15,584 nucleotides of DNA from Phycisphaerales bacterium UBA7812 (GCA_002480345.1 DLBY01000019.1:1-15584); one strand, 5' to 3'; shown: positions 8,037 through 14,395, numbered from the stretch's first letter. The notes: generated from the letters alone by a model not told the origin. Made by a program: numbers and translations.

Positions 8037-8120
8037 CGGGCCAAGGCCCGTTCTGACCGGGGTCCGACTCGCGTTTTCACCGCTGCGTTCGCAGCATCAC
8101 TGATCCGAAAAGGATGGGAG
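8037..8120 (+). promoter_or_regulatory. Structured 5' leader and SD of the PEP-CTERM-type gene
   Basis: Two strong stems are visible: CGGGCC/GGCCCG (8037-8050) and GCTGCG/CGCAGC (8082-8095, realistically five pairs around a GTTC loop). A smaller ATCC-GAAAA-GGAT stem (8103-8115) lies immediately before the SD GGGAG (8116-8120), which is 8 nt from the ATG at 8129. This suggests a leader that stabilises the mRNA or regulates translation. It matches no riboswitch class I recognise. Confidence 0.45.
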
Positions 8121-8128
8121 ACCAAGAC

Positions 8129-8728
8129 ATGAAGACTCTGAGCATCATCGCGATCGCCGGCCTGGCCGCCACCGCTGGCGCCCAGCACCTCCTCAGCACC
8201 GGTGCCTACAACGGCGCCAGCAACCAGACGGACGCCACCGCGACCGCCACCTTCACCTACACCTTCGATTCGGACCACTTCGGTCTGATCGGCGATCCCC
8301 TCAACATCATCGAGACCCTCGACCTCAACGCCATCCTCGGCGGCACCGCCGGCGCGGACGCGTTCGTCACCGGCATCGGCTGGGATGTCACCGTCGAGGC
8401 GTTCGACCCCAGCTGGCTCAGCGAGGCCGGCTACAGCTTCAACGGCGAAGTCAACCTGACCCCCGGCGTCGGCGATGACCTCCCCGGCACCGGCTCCTAC
8501 AGCTCGGGCGGCATCGTTGACATCTCCGACGCGGTCGGCTTCGACATCCTCGCCGCTGGCGGCGTCCTGAACATCGAGTTCTTCGACAGCTTCGACGACG
8601 GCATCGACCCCAACGCCCGCTCGTTCGGCACCCTCGACATCCAGGTCGCCTACAAGCCCATCCCCGCCCCGGCCGGCTTCGCCGTCCTCGGCCTCGGTGG
8701 CCTCGCCGCCGCCCGTCGCCGCCGCTAA
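8129..8728 (+). CDS. Secreted protein with PEP-CTERM-like sorting tail
   Basis: The product is 199 residues. A Sec signal peptide (KTLSIIAIAGLAATAGA, cleavage likely near AGA-Q19) is followed by an acidic, Gly/Thr/Ser-rich beta-type mature domain without lysine-rich or catalytic motifs. The C-terminus, PIPAPAG then a hydrophobic FAVLGLGGLAAA then RRRR (about 177-199), has the tripartite form of PEP-CTERM-type exosortase sorting signals, with PAPAG in place of PEP. Such tails direct proteins to exosortase/archaeosortase-like enzymes and the cell surface; no exosortase gene is in this window. The codon choice is strongly restricted (GCC, GGC, ATC, TTC, CTC), suggesting high expression. I chose 8129 because GGGAG sits 8 nt upstream and the signal peptide starts there. 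An in-frame ATG at 8114 would overlap the SD. It has its own promoter and terminator and appears monocistronic. Specific function unknown. Confidence 0.85.
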   Translation: MKTLSIIAIAGLAATAGAQHLLSTGAYNGASNQTDATATATFTYTFDSDHFGLIGDPLNIIETLDLNAILGGTAGADAFVTGIGWDVTVEAFDPSWLSEAGYSFNGEVNLTPGVGDDLPGTGSYSSGGIVDISDAVGFDILAAGGVLNIEFFDSFDDGIDPNARSFGTLDIQVAYKPIPAPAGFAVLGLGGLAAARRRR

Positions 8729-8741
8729 TCCGCGGGCGACC

Positions 8742-8777
8742 GATCTGATCCCAGATCACAACGCTCCGATCGCGTTG
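8742..8777 (+). repeat. Two tandem short hairpins in the 3' UTR
   Basis: GATCTG/CAGATC (8742-8757, loop ATCC) and CAACGC/GCGTTG (8759-8777, 7-nt loop) are perfect six-base inverted repeats. They sit between the stop codon at 8728 and the terminator at 8831. They could protect the transcript from 3' exonucleases, an inference from position only. Confidence 0.4.
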
Positions 8778-8830
8778 GGCACGACCTGATTCACGACACG
8801 CCCCACGCGATCACGAGTGACAAGACCACA

Positions 8831-8867
8831 AGACGCCCCGCCTGACCAGCGGGGCGTCTTCGTTTTT
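8831..8867 (+). terminator. Rho-independent terminator of the PEP-CTERM-type gene
   Basis: A perfect 11-base stem, AGACGCCCCGC (8831-8841) with GCGGGGCGTCT (8849-8859), encloses the loop CTGACCA. It runs into TTCGTTTTT (8859-8867). The T-tract is only on the plus side, so it acts on transcripts from the gene at 8129 and not on the minus-strand unit to its right. Confidence 0.92.
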
Positions 8868-8927
8868 GCACCCGCCGCACACCCCTCGGACTTTCCCGCA
8901 GCAGCCCACGCCGCGCCCGCGAGCCGG

Positions 8928-9683
8928 TCACTCCCCGCCCTGATCCGTCTGCCAGCCCGGGGCGGCGCCGAAGCCCGACCACACCGAGGCGACCAGCGCC
9001 GCGCCGCGCGGGTCGACCCCGATCAGCGCCTCCCGATCGAAGGGCGCAAAGTCGTTGCGTCCGAAGTACGCCTCGCTGATCTCCGCGAAATATTCCCGAT
9101 CGCTGGTCAGGGCATAGGCCCGCCGACGCTCCTCCCGGTCCGCGTACGCGACCGAGTCGTACACCCCGGATGCCCGCGCCGCATCGAACGCATCCCCGAT
9201 CGGGGCCGCATCATCCGCGCTCAGCAAGTGGTGGACCGCGTGCGCCAGCTCGTGCAGCACCATCATGGGCTGGTGCTCGCGCCACGCGAGGTAGTCCTCC
9301 GCGCGCACGATCTCGACCGCCCCCGCGCGCATCGGGTCCAGCCCGTTCGCGCGGAGCCACACACCCGACGGATGGAACACCATCCCGCGACCGCTCATCC
9401 CGCCCTCCACCACCGCCCCGCGGTGCTCGATCCAGATCGGCACCCGCGCCGCAAGCTCGTCGTACGCGTCCCGAGGCACGGCCTCGCGGATCACCCCGAG
9501 ATCCGCGCGGAGCGTCGCCAGCACCTCGGCGCACAGGTCGGGATGCGCGAGCAACTCGCCGACCACATGCACCCGGAACCCGCCCGCCTCGACGACGACC
9601 GCGCCCGCGTGGTCGATCACGACCGGCGCGGGCCATGCGCACGCCGCCGCCGCCGTGCACGCAACCACTGCGACGATGCTCAT
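8928..9683 (-). CDS. Exported HExxH zinc metalloprotease-like protein
   Basis: The product is 251 residues with a hydrophobic N-terminus (SIVAVVACTAAAACAW) that looks like a signal peptide; Cys15 does not sit in a standard lipobox. The zinc site is HELAH (144-148) within VLHELAHAVHHLL. SDREYFAEISEAYF (about 194-207) supplies a likely third ligand, Glu197 or Glu201, as in gluzincins; the spacing resembles families with an EYFAE helix such as anthrax lethal-factor-like peptidases. The substrate is unknown, and an extracytoplasmic location is likely. The start at 9683 is fixed by GGAGG (9688-9692), 4 nt away, and by the 4-base ATGA overlap with sixA. A longer in-frame ATG at 9878 would run back through the sixA coding region with no recognisable domain and is rejected. 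Last gene of the crcB-sixA unit. Confidence 0.82.
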   Translation of the reverse strand: MSIVAVVACTAAAACAWPAPVVIDHAGAVVVEAGGFRVHVVGELLAHPDLCAEVLATLRADLGVIREAVPRDAYDELAARVPIWIEHRGAVVEGGMSGRGMVFHPSGVWLRANGLDPMRAGAVEIVRAEDYLAWREHQPMMVLHELAHAVHHLLSADDAAPIGDAFDAARASGVYDSVAYADREERRRAYALTSDREYFAEISEAYFGRNDFAPFDREALIGVDPRGAALVASVWSGFGAAPGWQTDQGGE

Positions 9684-10159
9684 GATTCCTCCAGACGGAT
9701 CCGTTCGATCTCCCGCCCCGCCGTCGGGTTGTCTGGGTCGAGGTCGATGACCACCGCCTCTCCCGTGCGCAGCGGCGTGACCGGCGCCGTCGGGCCCGAA
9801 CCCAGAACCGACGCCAGCCGCTCGAGCTGCGGATTGTGCCCCACAACGACCAGCGCCCCGCCCCCGGGCGTCATCCACGAAGCGAGTTGCTCGACGACCG
9901 GGCCCACCGGCTCATCGACCAGCAGCGCATCGTCGTGCTCGACCGGGACACCGAGAGCGTCTCCGATGATCGAAGCGGTGTGCCGCGCCCGCTCCGCGCG
10001 GCTCGCGATGATCCGTGTGACACGGGGCGCGGTCTCCCCGAACCGTTCGCCGAGGTAGGCCGCCTGCCGCACCCCGCGCCCGCGAAGCGGGCGCGCAAAG
10101 TCGGTCCCGTCGGGAGAGTCGTGCGCCGCCTTGCCGTGCCGAACGATGATGAGTCGCAT
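9680..10159 (-). CDS. sixA: SixA-type phosphohistidine phosphatase
   Basis: The product is 159 residues, the size usual for SixA, of the histidine phosphatase superfamily. The N-terminal RHGKA motif (Arg7, His8) gives the phospho-accepting His. SRAERARHTA (53-62) provides the conserved Arg region, and VVVGHNPQL (104-112) provides the second catalytic His (His108). E. coli SixA removes phosphate from His on ArcB or the PTS(Ntr) protein NPr; the target here is unknown. GGAG (10166-10169) lies 6 nt before the ATG. The gene follows crcB by 36 nt, and its TGA overlaps the ATG of the metalloprotease. Other short histidine phosphatases act on small molecules, so the exact substrate is uncertain. Confidence 0.88.
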   Translation of the reverse strand: MRLIIVRHGKAAHDSPDGTDFARPLRGRGVRQAAYLGERFGETAPRVTRIIASRAERARHTASIIGDALGVPVEHDDALLVDEPVGPVVEQLASWMTPGGGALVVVGHNPQLERLASVLGSGPTAPVTPLRTGEAVVIDLDPDNPTAGREIERIRLEES

Positions 10160-10195
10160 CCGAGTCTCCGTCCGCCGGTGTGCGCACCGGGAGGG

Positions 10196-10576
10196 TCAGT
10201 CCATGGGCGGCGCGATGAACCGCAACGCGATGACCGAAGCCGCGAGCCCGCCGACCACGGAGAGCCCGACATACACCGAGGCGCGCCCGATGTGCCCCGC
10301 GAGGATCATGCGCGCCGTATCGAGACCGAAAGTCGAGAAGGTGGTGAAACCGCCCAGCACGCCGATCAGCAGCAGCGAGCGCGTCCAGTCCCGACGCCCG
10401 CACCATCCCGCCGCGAGCCCGATCAGCAGGCACCCGGCAAGATTGACCGCGAGCGTCCCGAACGGGAAGGGCACGCCCGCCCGGTCCCATTCCGAGGGCG
10501 TCAGCCATTGCGCGACCAGCAGCCGGAGCACGCTGCCCAATCCGCCCCCCAGAAACACGAGCACGAGCGTTGACAT
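10196..10576 (-). CDS. crcB: Fluoride ion exporter CrcB/FluC
   Basis: The product is 126 residues, typical for the family, with four hydrophobic segments (about 3-22, 37-59, 67-92, 100-121). Family motifs are GGGLGSVLR (10-18), PFGTLAVNLAGCLLIG with Asn45, and GVLGGFTTFSTFGLDT (72-87), which contains the Phe/Thr/Ser residues that line the fluoride path and the central Na+ site. It forms an antiparallel dimer in the inner membrane and passively exports F-. I chose the ATG at 10576 because the GGGLGS segment then sits at the usual distance from the N-terminus; an in-frame ATG 20 codons earlier has no family match. No fluoride riboswitch is seen upstream. It is the first gene of a unit with sixA and the metalloprotease. 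Confidence 0.95.
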   Translation of the reverse strand: MSTLVLVFLGGGLGSVLRLLVAQWLTPSEWDRAGVPFPFGTLAVNLAGCLLIGLAAGWCGRRDWTRSLLLIGVLGGFTTFSTFGLDTARMILAGHIGRASVYVGLSVVGGLAASVIALRFIAPPMD

Positions 10577-10876
10577 CGCCCCCAGCCTAGCGGCGGACAA
10601 CCAGGTAAGGGGGGCACACTGGGCGACCGATTCCACACATACAGGGGGGAATCAGCGCAGGCGGAAACGCGCTTCACCTTTCCTGAACACCCGCCGGACC
10701 GAAGGACCGATACACGCGTATATTCACGGATGTTCGGCCGCGGCCCCAACGCCGCGCGCCGGGGAAGAAGAAGTCTTGAGAGAGAGCCCAGGGAAGGGCC
10801 CACAGGACAGGATCAGCGCCCATTCCCGCGCACGCGGAGGGCGTTCGCTGCGCTCCGGTGCAGCAGAGGAGTTTTC
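10577..10876. other. Divergent intergenic region between crcB and the 99-residue hypothetical
   Basis: This stretch of 300 bases holds a TAGGCT box close to crcB. It also holds a direct repeat of GGACCGA (10696-10702 and 10704-10710) just before TATATT (10719-10724), a possible -10 for the plus strand without a good -35. A leader of about 150 bases then leads to GAGGAG and the ATG at 10877. A frame open from 10730 is Arg-rich in its first 49 codons and is better read as leader. No fluoride riboswitch or tRNA is seen. Confidence 0.5.
10584..10589 (-). promoter_or_regulatory. TANNNT box 7 nt before the crcB start
   Basis: Read on the minus strand this is TAGGCT, ending 7 nt before the crcB ATG (10576-10574). 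No SD is visible between them (GGGGGCG only). The spacing equals that of the TACCAT box before the gene at 4040 and fits a leaderless transcript. Confidence 0.3.
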
Positions 10877-11176
10877 ATGCGCGAGCATCGCCGAACGACC
10901 GGGCCCCGTTCAACGCACCGATTCGATCCGCACGCGGCGCGCGTCGCCGCGACGAGCGCGCACGCGGCTCGCCGGGACGGATACACCGCCGCCGAGCATG
11001 CGCGCGCCATGGACCGGCTGCTCGCGGATATCATCGCCCTCGGCGAGGACGAGCCCGCGGGTGACGACGAAGAGATCCGCGAACCCAAGCTCAGGCTGAC
11101 CGCCCCGCTGAGGAGAGAAGACCTGCTGGGACCGGACCGCGACCCCTGGACGGACCGGATCGTCCATCACGCCTGA
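10877..11176 (+). CDS. Small hypothetical protein, 99 residues
   Basis: I do not recognise this protein. It is highly charged: an Arg/His-rich N-terminus (MREHRRTTGPRSTHRFDPH), an Ala-rich amphipathic stretch with AAEHARAMDRLLADIIALG (about 39-57), an acidic segment (EDEPAGDDEEI) and a basic/acidic end (APLRREDLLGPDRDPWTDRI). No signal peptide or TM segment is present, so it should be cytoplasmic. GAGGAG (10866-10871) lies 5 nt before the ATG, the best SD of the plus-strand genes, which decides this start over an in-frame ATG at 10730. tsaD begins 46 nt downstream and may be co-transcribed. Confidence 0.65.
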   Translation: MREHRRTTGPRSTHRFDPHAARVAATSAHAARRDGYTAAEHARAMDRLLADIIALGEDEPAGDDEEIREPKLRLTAPLRREDLLGPDRDPWTDRIVHHA

Positions 11177-11222
11177 CCCCGCCGCGCGCCGACGCGGCTG
11201 TTCGCTCCGAGCGGAGAACCGC

Positions 11223-12299
11223 GTGCGCATTCTCGGGATCGAGACATCCTGCGACGAGACCGCGGCTTCCGTTGTCGAGAACGGACGCCTCATCCGCTCG
11301 AATGTTGTCGCCTCCCAGGAGGATCTGCACGCCGAGTACGGAGGGGTCGTCCCGGAGATCGCGGGGCGCGCGCATGTTGAGCGCATCCTGCCGGTCATCC
11401 GCCGAGCGCTCGAGATCGCGGAGACCCCGCTCGATGACCTCGACGCGATCGCGGTGGGACACCGTCCCGGGCTGATCGGCTCACTGCTCGTGGGCGTCGC
11501 GGCCGCGAAGAGCCTCGCCTGGGCGCGGGGCCTCCCGCTCGTCGGGATCGATCATGTCCAGGCCCATCTGTACGCGCCGCTCCTCGCGCGCGCATCCGAT
11601 GACCTCTCTCCCGCAGACTGGCGCGATGCCTACCCCGCGCTGGGGCTCGTCGTCAGCGGAGGGCACACCGCGATCTATCGTTGCGAGTCCCCCCACCGCC
11701 TGACCCGGCTCGGGTCCACCATCGACGACGCGGTCGGGGAGGTCTACGACAAGGCCGCGACGATCCTCGGGCTGCCCTACCCGGGGGGCCCTCGGATCGA
11801 TGCGCTCGCGCGCGAGGCGGGCTCCGACGATCGCGCCGTCGAGTTCCCGATCAGCCGGCTCGACCGCGATTCGGTCGATTTCTCGTTCAGTGGCCTGAAG
11901 ACCGCGGTGCTCTACGAGGTGCGGGGGCGCCCCGCGTCGTCGCGCCCCGGCAAGGCCCCGCCTCCCCCTCCTCCCCCGCTCACGGATGCCCGAAAGAGGG
12001 ACATCGCGGCGAGCTTCCAGCGTGCCGCGATCGGCGCGATCACGCTGAAGCTCGGACGCGCCTTCGACGCGCACCCGGGGTGCCGCACGCTGCTCGTGGG
12101 CGGGGGCGTCTCCGCAAACTCGCGCCTGCGCGGTGATCTCGGCGCCTTCTGCGAGCAACGGGGCATCGCGCTCCGCCTCGCGGAGATGGCCTGCTGCGTG
12201 GACAACGGCGCGATGATCGCGGGGCTCGGCTGCCGATTGCTGGAAGCGGGGGAAACCGCGGACCTTTCGCTCGCGCCGGTCCCCACCACCGCGTGCTGA
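11223..12299 (+). CDS. tsaD: tRNA N6-adenosine threonylcarbamoyltransferase TsaD
   Basis: The product is 358 residues with a GTG start. It transfers the threonylcarbamoyl group to A37 of ANN-decoding tRNAs (t6A) with TsaB and TsaE. The N-terminus MRILGIETSCDET is diagnostic. HVQAH (111-115) gives the two metal-binding His residues; SGGHT (145-149), DDAVGEVYDK (168-177), PGGPRID (187-193), FSFSGLKTA (220-228), GGGVSANS (293-300) and CVDNGAM (325-331, Asp327) complete the ASKHA nucleotide and metal sites. The usual T-x-G-PGL loop reads GHRPGL (79-84), a form I associate with planctomycetes. A loop at about 234-255 contains seven consecutive prolines (246-252). GGAG (11213-11216) lies 6 nt before GTG and can pair with CTCC just upstream. 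Follows the 99-residue hypothetical by 46 nt; the GGQ protein follows. Confidence 0.97.
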   Translation: MRILGIETSCDETAASVVENGRLIRSNVVASQEDLHAEYGGVVPEIAGRAHVERILPVIRRALEIAETPLDDLDAIAVGHRPGLIGSLLVGVAAAKSLAWARGLPLVGIDHVQAHLYAPLLARASDDLSPADWRDAYPALGLVVSGGHTAIYRCESPHRLTRLGSTIDDAVGEVYDKAATILGLPYPGGPRIDALAREAGSDDRAVEFPISRLDRDSVDFSFSGLKTAVLYEVRGRPASSRPGKAPPPPPPPLTDARKRDIAASFQRAAIGAITLKLGRAFDAHPGCRTLLVGGGVSANSRLRGDLGAFCEQRGIALRLAEMACCVDNGAMIAGLGCRLLEAGETADLSLAPVPTTAC

Positions 12300-12313
12300 A
12301 CACGCGGGGTCGG

Positions 12314-12333
12314 GGTTCCCCCTGAACGGAACC
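12314..12333 (+). terminator. Weak hairpin after tsaD
   Basis: GGTTCC (12314-12319) pairs with GGAACC (12328-12333) across an 8-nt loop, 14 nt past the tsaD stop. It is followed by GGGTTTAT, a poor T-tract. It may reduce read-through from tsaD into the next gene, but it is far weaker than the two clear terminators in the window. Confidence 0.25.
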
Positions 12334-12338
12334 GGGTT

Positions 12339-12344
12339 TATCCT
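12339..12344 (+). promoter_or_regulatory. TATCCT box 6 nt before the GGQ-protein start
   Basis: TATCCT matches the -10 consensus at four of six positions (T, A, T and final T) and ends 6 nt before the GTG at 12351. No SD-like sequence is present (GCGGGC only). As with the genes at 4040 and 10576, the geometry fits transcription beginning at the start codon. Confidence 0.35.
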
Positions 12345-12350
12345 GCGGGC

Positions 12351-12917
12351 GTGCCCCTCCCCGATCCCGATGTCGAACGCCTCCTCCGCTCGCTCGACGC
12401 GCCCGCGGACCGCGAGCCCCACCCCGCGATGCTGAGCGACGACGACCTGCTCGCCGCGTGCGAGTGGACCCGCTCCCGCGACGGCGGACCGGGCGGGCAG
12501 AACCGCAACAAGGTCGAGACCGTCGTCACGATCGTCCACACCCCCACCGGCATCAGTGCCAAAGCGGGCGAGCGACGCAGCGTGCGCGAGAACCGACCCG
12601 TCGCGCTCCGTCGGCTCCGGCTCGCGCTGGCGACCCAGCACCGCGTGGGCGTGCCCTCGGGGGATTGCCGGTCCGAGCTCTGGCGCGAGCGCGTCAAGAA
12701 GGGCAAGATCATCCTGAGCACGAAGCACAGGGACTTCCCCGCGATGCTCGCCGAGGCGCTCGATGTGATCCACGCATCGGGTTCCGACATGAAGACGGCC
12801 GCGACGCGGCTGGATACCACGCCCAGCCAACTCATCAAGCTGGTGAAGGAACACCCCCCCGCGTGGTCGGCGCTCAACGAGGCGCGCCGCGCCAAGGGCC
12901 TGCACGCGCTGCGGTGA
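12351..12917 (+). CDS. Peptide chain release factor-like GGQ protein
   Basis: The product is 188 residues with a GTG start. Its core is a single RF-1 catalytic domain (PF00472 type): SRDGGPGGQNRNKVET (42-57) with the GGQ tripeptide at 48-50, followed by VTIVHTPTGISAKAGERRSVRENRPVALRRL in the standard order. GGQ enters the peptidyl-transferase centre and hydrolyses peptidyl-tRNA. The codon-reading domains of RF1/RF2 are absent, as in the ribosome-rescue factor ArfB. Unlike ArfB, the C-terminus (about 120-188) is not a short Lys/Arg tail but a helical region with an HTH-like stretch, TAATRLDTTPSQLIKLVKEHP. An internal ATG at 12429 (residue 27) could also start the protein. The gene follows tsaD by 51 nt and converges on gdhA. 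Confidence 0.88.
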   Translation: MPLPDPDVERLLRSLDAPADREPHPAMLSDDDLLAACEWTRSRDGGPGGQNRNKVETVVTIVHTPTGISAKAGERRSVRENRPVALRRLRLALATQHRVGVPSGDCRSELWRERVKKGKIILSTKHRDFPAMLAEALDVIHASGSDMKTAATRLDTTPSQLIKLVKEHPPAWSALNEARRAKGLHALR

Positions 12918-12936
12918 TCCGTTGCCCTGCAGATCC

Positions 12937-12971
12937 AAAAAAAACGCGCCGCCCCGTGACGAGGCGGCGCG
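12937..12971 (-). terminator. Rho-independent terminator of gdhA
   Basis: On the minus strand a perfect 9-base GC stem (CGCGCCGCC at 12945-12953 with GGCGGCGCG at 12963-12971, 9-nt loop) is followed by eight T residues (12937-12944). It lies about 48 nt after the gdhA stop. On the plus strand the stem is not followed by T, so it is a one-way terminator, although it may also mark the 3' end of the convergent GGQ-protein mRNA. Confidence 0.93.
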
Positions 12972-13018
12972 CCGTTCGGTGGACAGCGGGAAGATCACCC
13001 GCTCGGAAGAGGACCCGG

Positions 13019-14395
13019 TTACACCACGCCCTGCGCGATCATCGCGTCGGCGACCTTCTTGAAGCCCGCGACATTGGCGCCCTTGACATAGTTGACGGTG
13101 CCGCCTTCGCGTCCGTACTCGACGCACTGGTTGTGGATGTCCCGCATGATGTTCTGCAGGCGCTCGTCCACCTCTTCGCGGCGCCACGAAAGACGCAGCG
13201 AGTTCTGGCTCATCTCGAGCCCGGAGACGGCGACGCCGCCCGCGTTCGCGGCCTTCGCGGGCCCGAAGAGCACCTCGCCCTTGTTCAGCACGGCGAACGC
13301 CTCGGGCGTGGTCGGCATGTTCGCGCCCTCCGCGACGACCTTGCACCCGTTCTGGACGAGCGTCTTCGCGTCGTCCTCGTCGAGCTCGTTCTGCGTGGCG
13401 CAGGGGAGCGCGATGTCGCACGGGATGCCCCAGGGCCGTTCGCCTTCCTTGTACTCGGCGCCGAACTTCTCGGCGTACTCGCGGATGCGCCCGCGCCGCT
13501 CGTTCTTGAGCTCCATGACCCAAGCGAGCTTCTCTTCGTCGATGCCGTTCTCGTCGTAGATCGTGCCGTCCGAGTCGGACATCGAGACGACCTTGGCGCC
13601 CATGTGCAGCGCCTTCTCGCAGGCGTACTGCGCGACATTGCCCGAGCCCGAGATGGTGATGGTCTTGCCCTCCATCCCGTCGTCCGCCTCTTCGAGCATG
13701 TGGTTGGCGAAGTAGAGCGTCCCGTACCCGGTCGCTTCCGGGCGGATCAGGCTGCCGCCGAACTCTTTCGGCTTGCCGGTCAAAACGCCCTCGAAGTCGC
13801 CGCGGATGCGCTTGTACTGCCCGAAGAGGTACCCGATCTCCCGGCCGCCCACGCCGATGTCACCCGCGGGGACATCGCGGTCGGCGCCGATGTGCTTGCA
13901 GAGCTCGGTCATGAACGACTGGCAGAAGCGCATGACCTCGCCGTTGCTCTTGCCCTTGGGGTTGAAGTCGGCGCCGCCCTTGCCGCCGCCCATCGGGAGG
14001 CCGGTCAGGCTGTTCTTGAAGATCTGCTCGAAGGCGAGGAACTTGAGTACGCCCTGCGTCACGGTGGGATGGAAGCGCAGCCCGCCCTTGTAGGGCCCGA
14101 TCGCGTTGGTGAACTGGACGCGGTAGCCCCGGTTGATCTGGACCTCGTTCTTGTCGTTGAGCCACCCGACGCGGAAACTGATGATGCGGTCGGGCTCCGT
14201 CAGGCGCTCGAGCACCTTGTGGTTGCAGTAAGTCTCGTTCTCCAGCACGAACGGCATGACCGACTCGACGACCTCGCGCACCGCCTGGTGGAATTCCTTC
14301 TCACCGGGCGAGCGTTCGATGACCGTTTTCATAAAGTCATCGACCCGATCAACGACCGCTGTGCTCATGGTCACTTCCCTTGTCGCTGTGCTCAT
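13019..14395 (-). CDS. gdhA: NADP-type glutamate dehydrogenase
   Basis: The product is 458 residues from the ATG at 14395. It catalyses reductive amination of 2-oxoglutarate with ammonium in the cytoplasm. It closely follows the 447-residue hexameric E. coli GdhA. Seen are IGPYKGGLRFHP (99-110), LPMGGGKGGADF with the catalytic Lys139, VPAGDIGVGGREIG with the catalytic Asp179, SLIRPEATGYG, the Rossmann loop SGSGNVAQYA, the SDSDGTIYDE strand end consistent with the NADP(H) subgroup, and ATQNELD, AEGANMPTT and AANAGGVAVSGLEM. Two starts compete: 14395 has GGAGGG 6 nt upstream; 14368 has AAGGGA 7 nt upstream and gives 449 residues. Both begin with the same 12 bases. I prefer 14395 for its stronger SD. 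It has its own terminator and a 158-nt upstream region after proA, so separate regulation is likely. Confidence 0.96.
   Translation of the reverse strand: MSTATREVTMSTAVVDRVDDFMKTVIERSPGEKEFHQAVREVVESVMPFVLENETYCNHKVLERLTEPDRIISFRVGWLNDKNEVQINRGYRVQFTNAIGPYKGGLRFHPTVTQGVLKFLAFEQIFKNSLTGLPMGGGKGGADFNPKGKSNGEVMRFCQSFMTELCKHIGADRDVPAGDIGVGGREIGYLFGQYKRIRGDFEGVLTGKPKEFGGSLIRPEATGYGTLYFANHMLEEADDGMEGKTITISGSGNVAQYACEKALHMGAKVVSMSDSDGTIYDENGIDEEKLAWVMELKNERRGRIREYAEKFGAEYKEGERPWGIPCDIALPCATQNELDEDDAKTLVQNGCKVVAEGANMPTTPEAFAVLNKGEVLFGPAKAANAGGVAVSGLEMSQNSLRLSWRREEVDERLQNIMRDIHNQCVEYGREGGTVNYVKGANVAGFKKVADAMIAQGVV

Larger units (their letters stand above)
7774..8128 (+). other. Gene-free region holding the PEP-CTERM-type gene's promoter and long leader
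   Basis: This stretch of about 355 bases has a hairpin without a T-tract at 7804-7819 (CCGCGT, loop TCGG, ACGCGG), which may mark the end of the upstream operon. Next comes a section from about 7840 to 7950 that is visibly richer in A and T than its surroundings (for example CAAAAAGG, GAATTC and CATATG). TTGACA (7931-7936), a perfect 15-base palindrome (7951-7965) and a structured leader of about 165 bases follow. No protein-coding frame here is convincing. Confidence 0.65.

Noticed and set aside
10577..10735. Fluoride riboswitch upstream of crcB
   Set aside because: I looked for the GGNGAUGG start and the UGAUGGCUCCUAC end of the crcB motif on the minus strand and found neither; the start region also looks leaderless.
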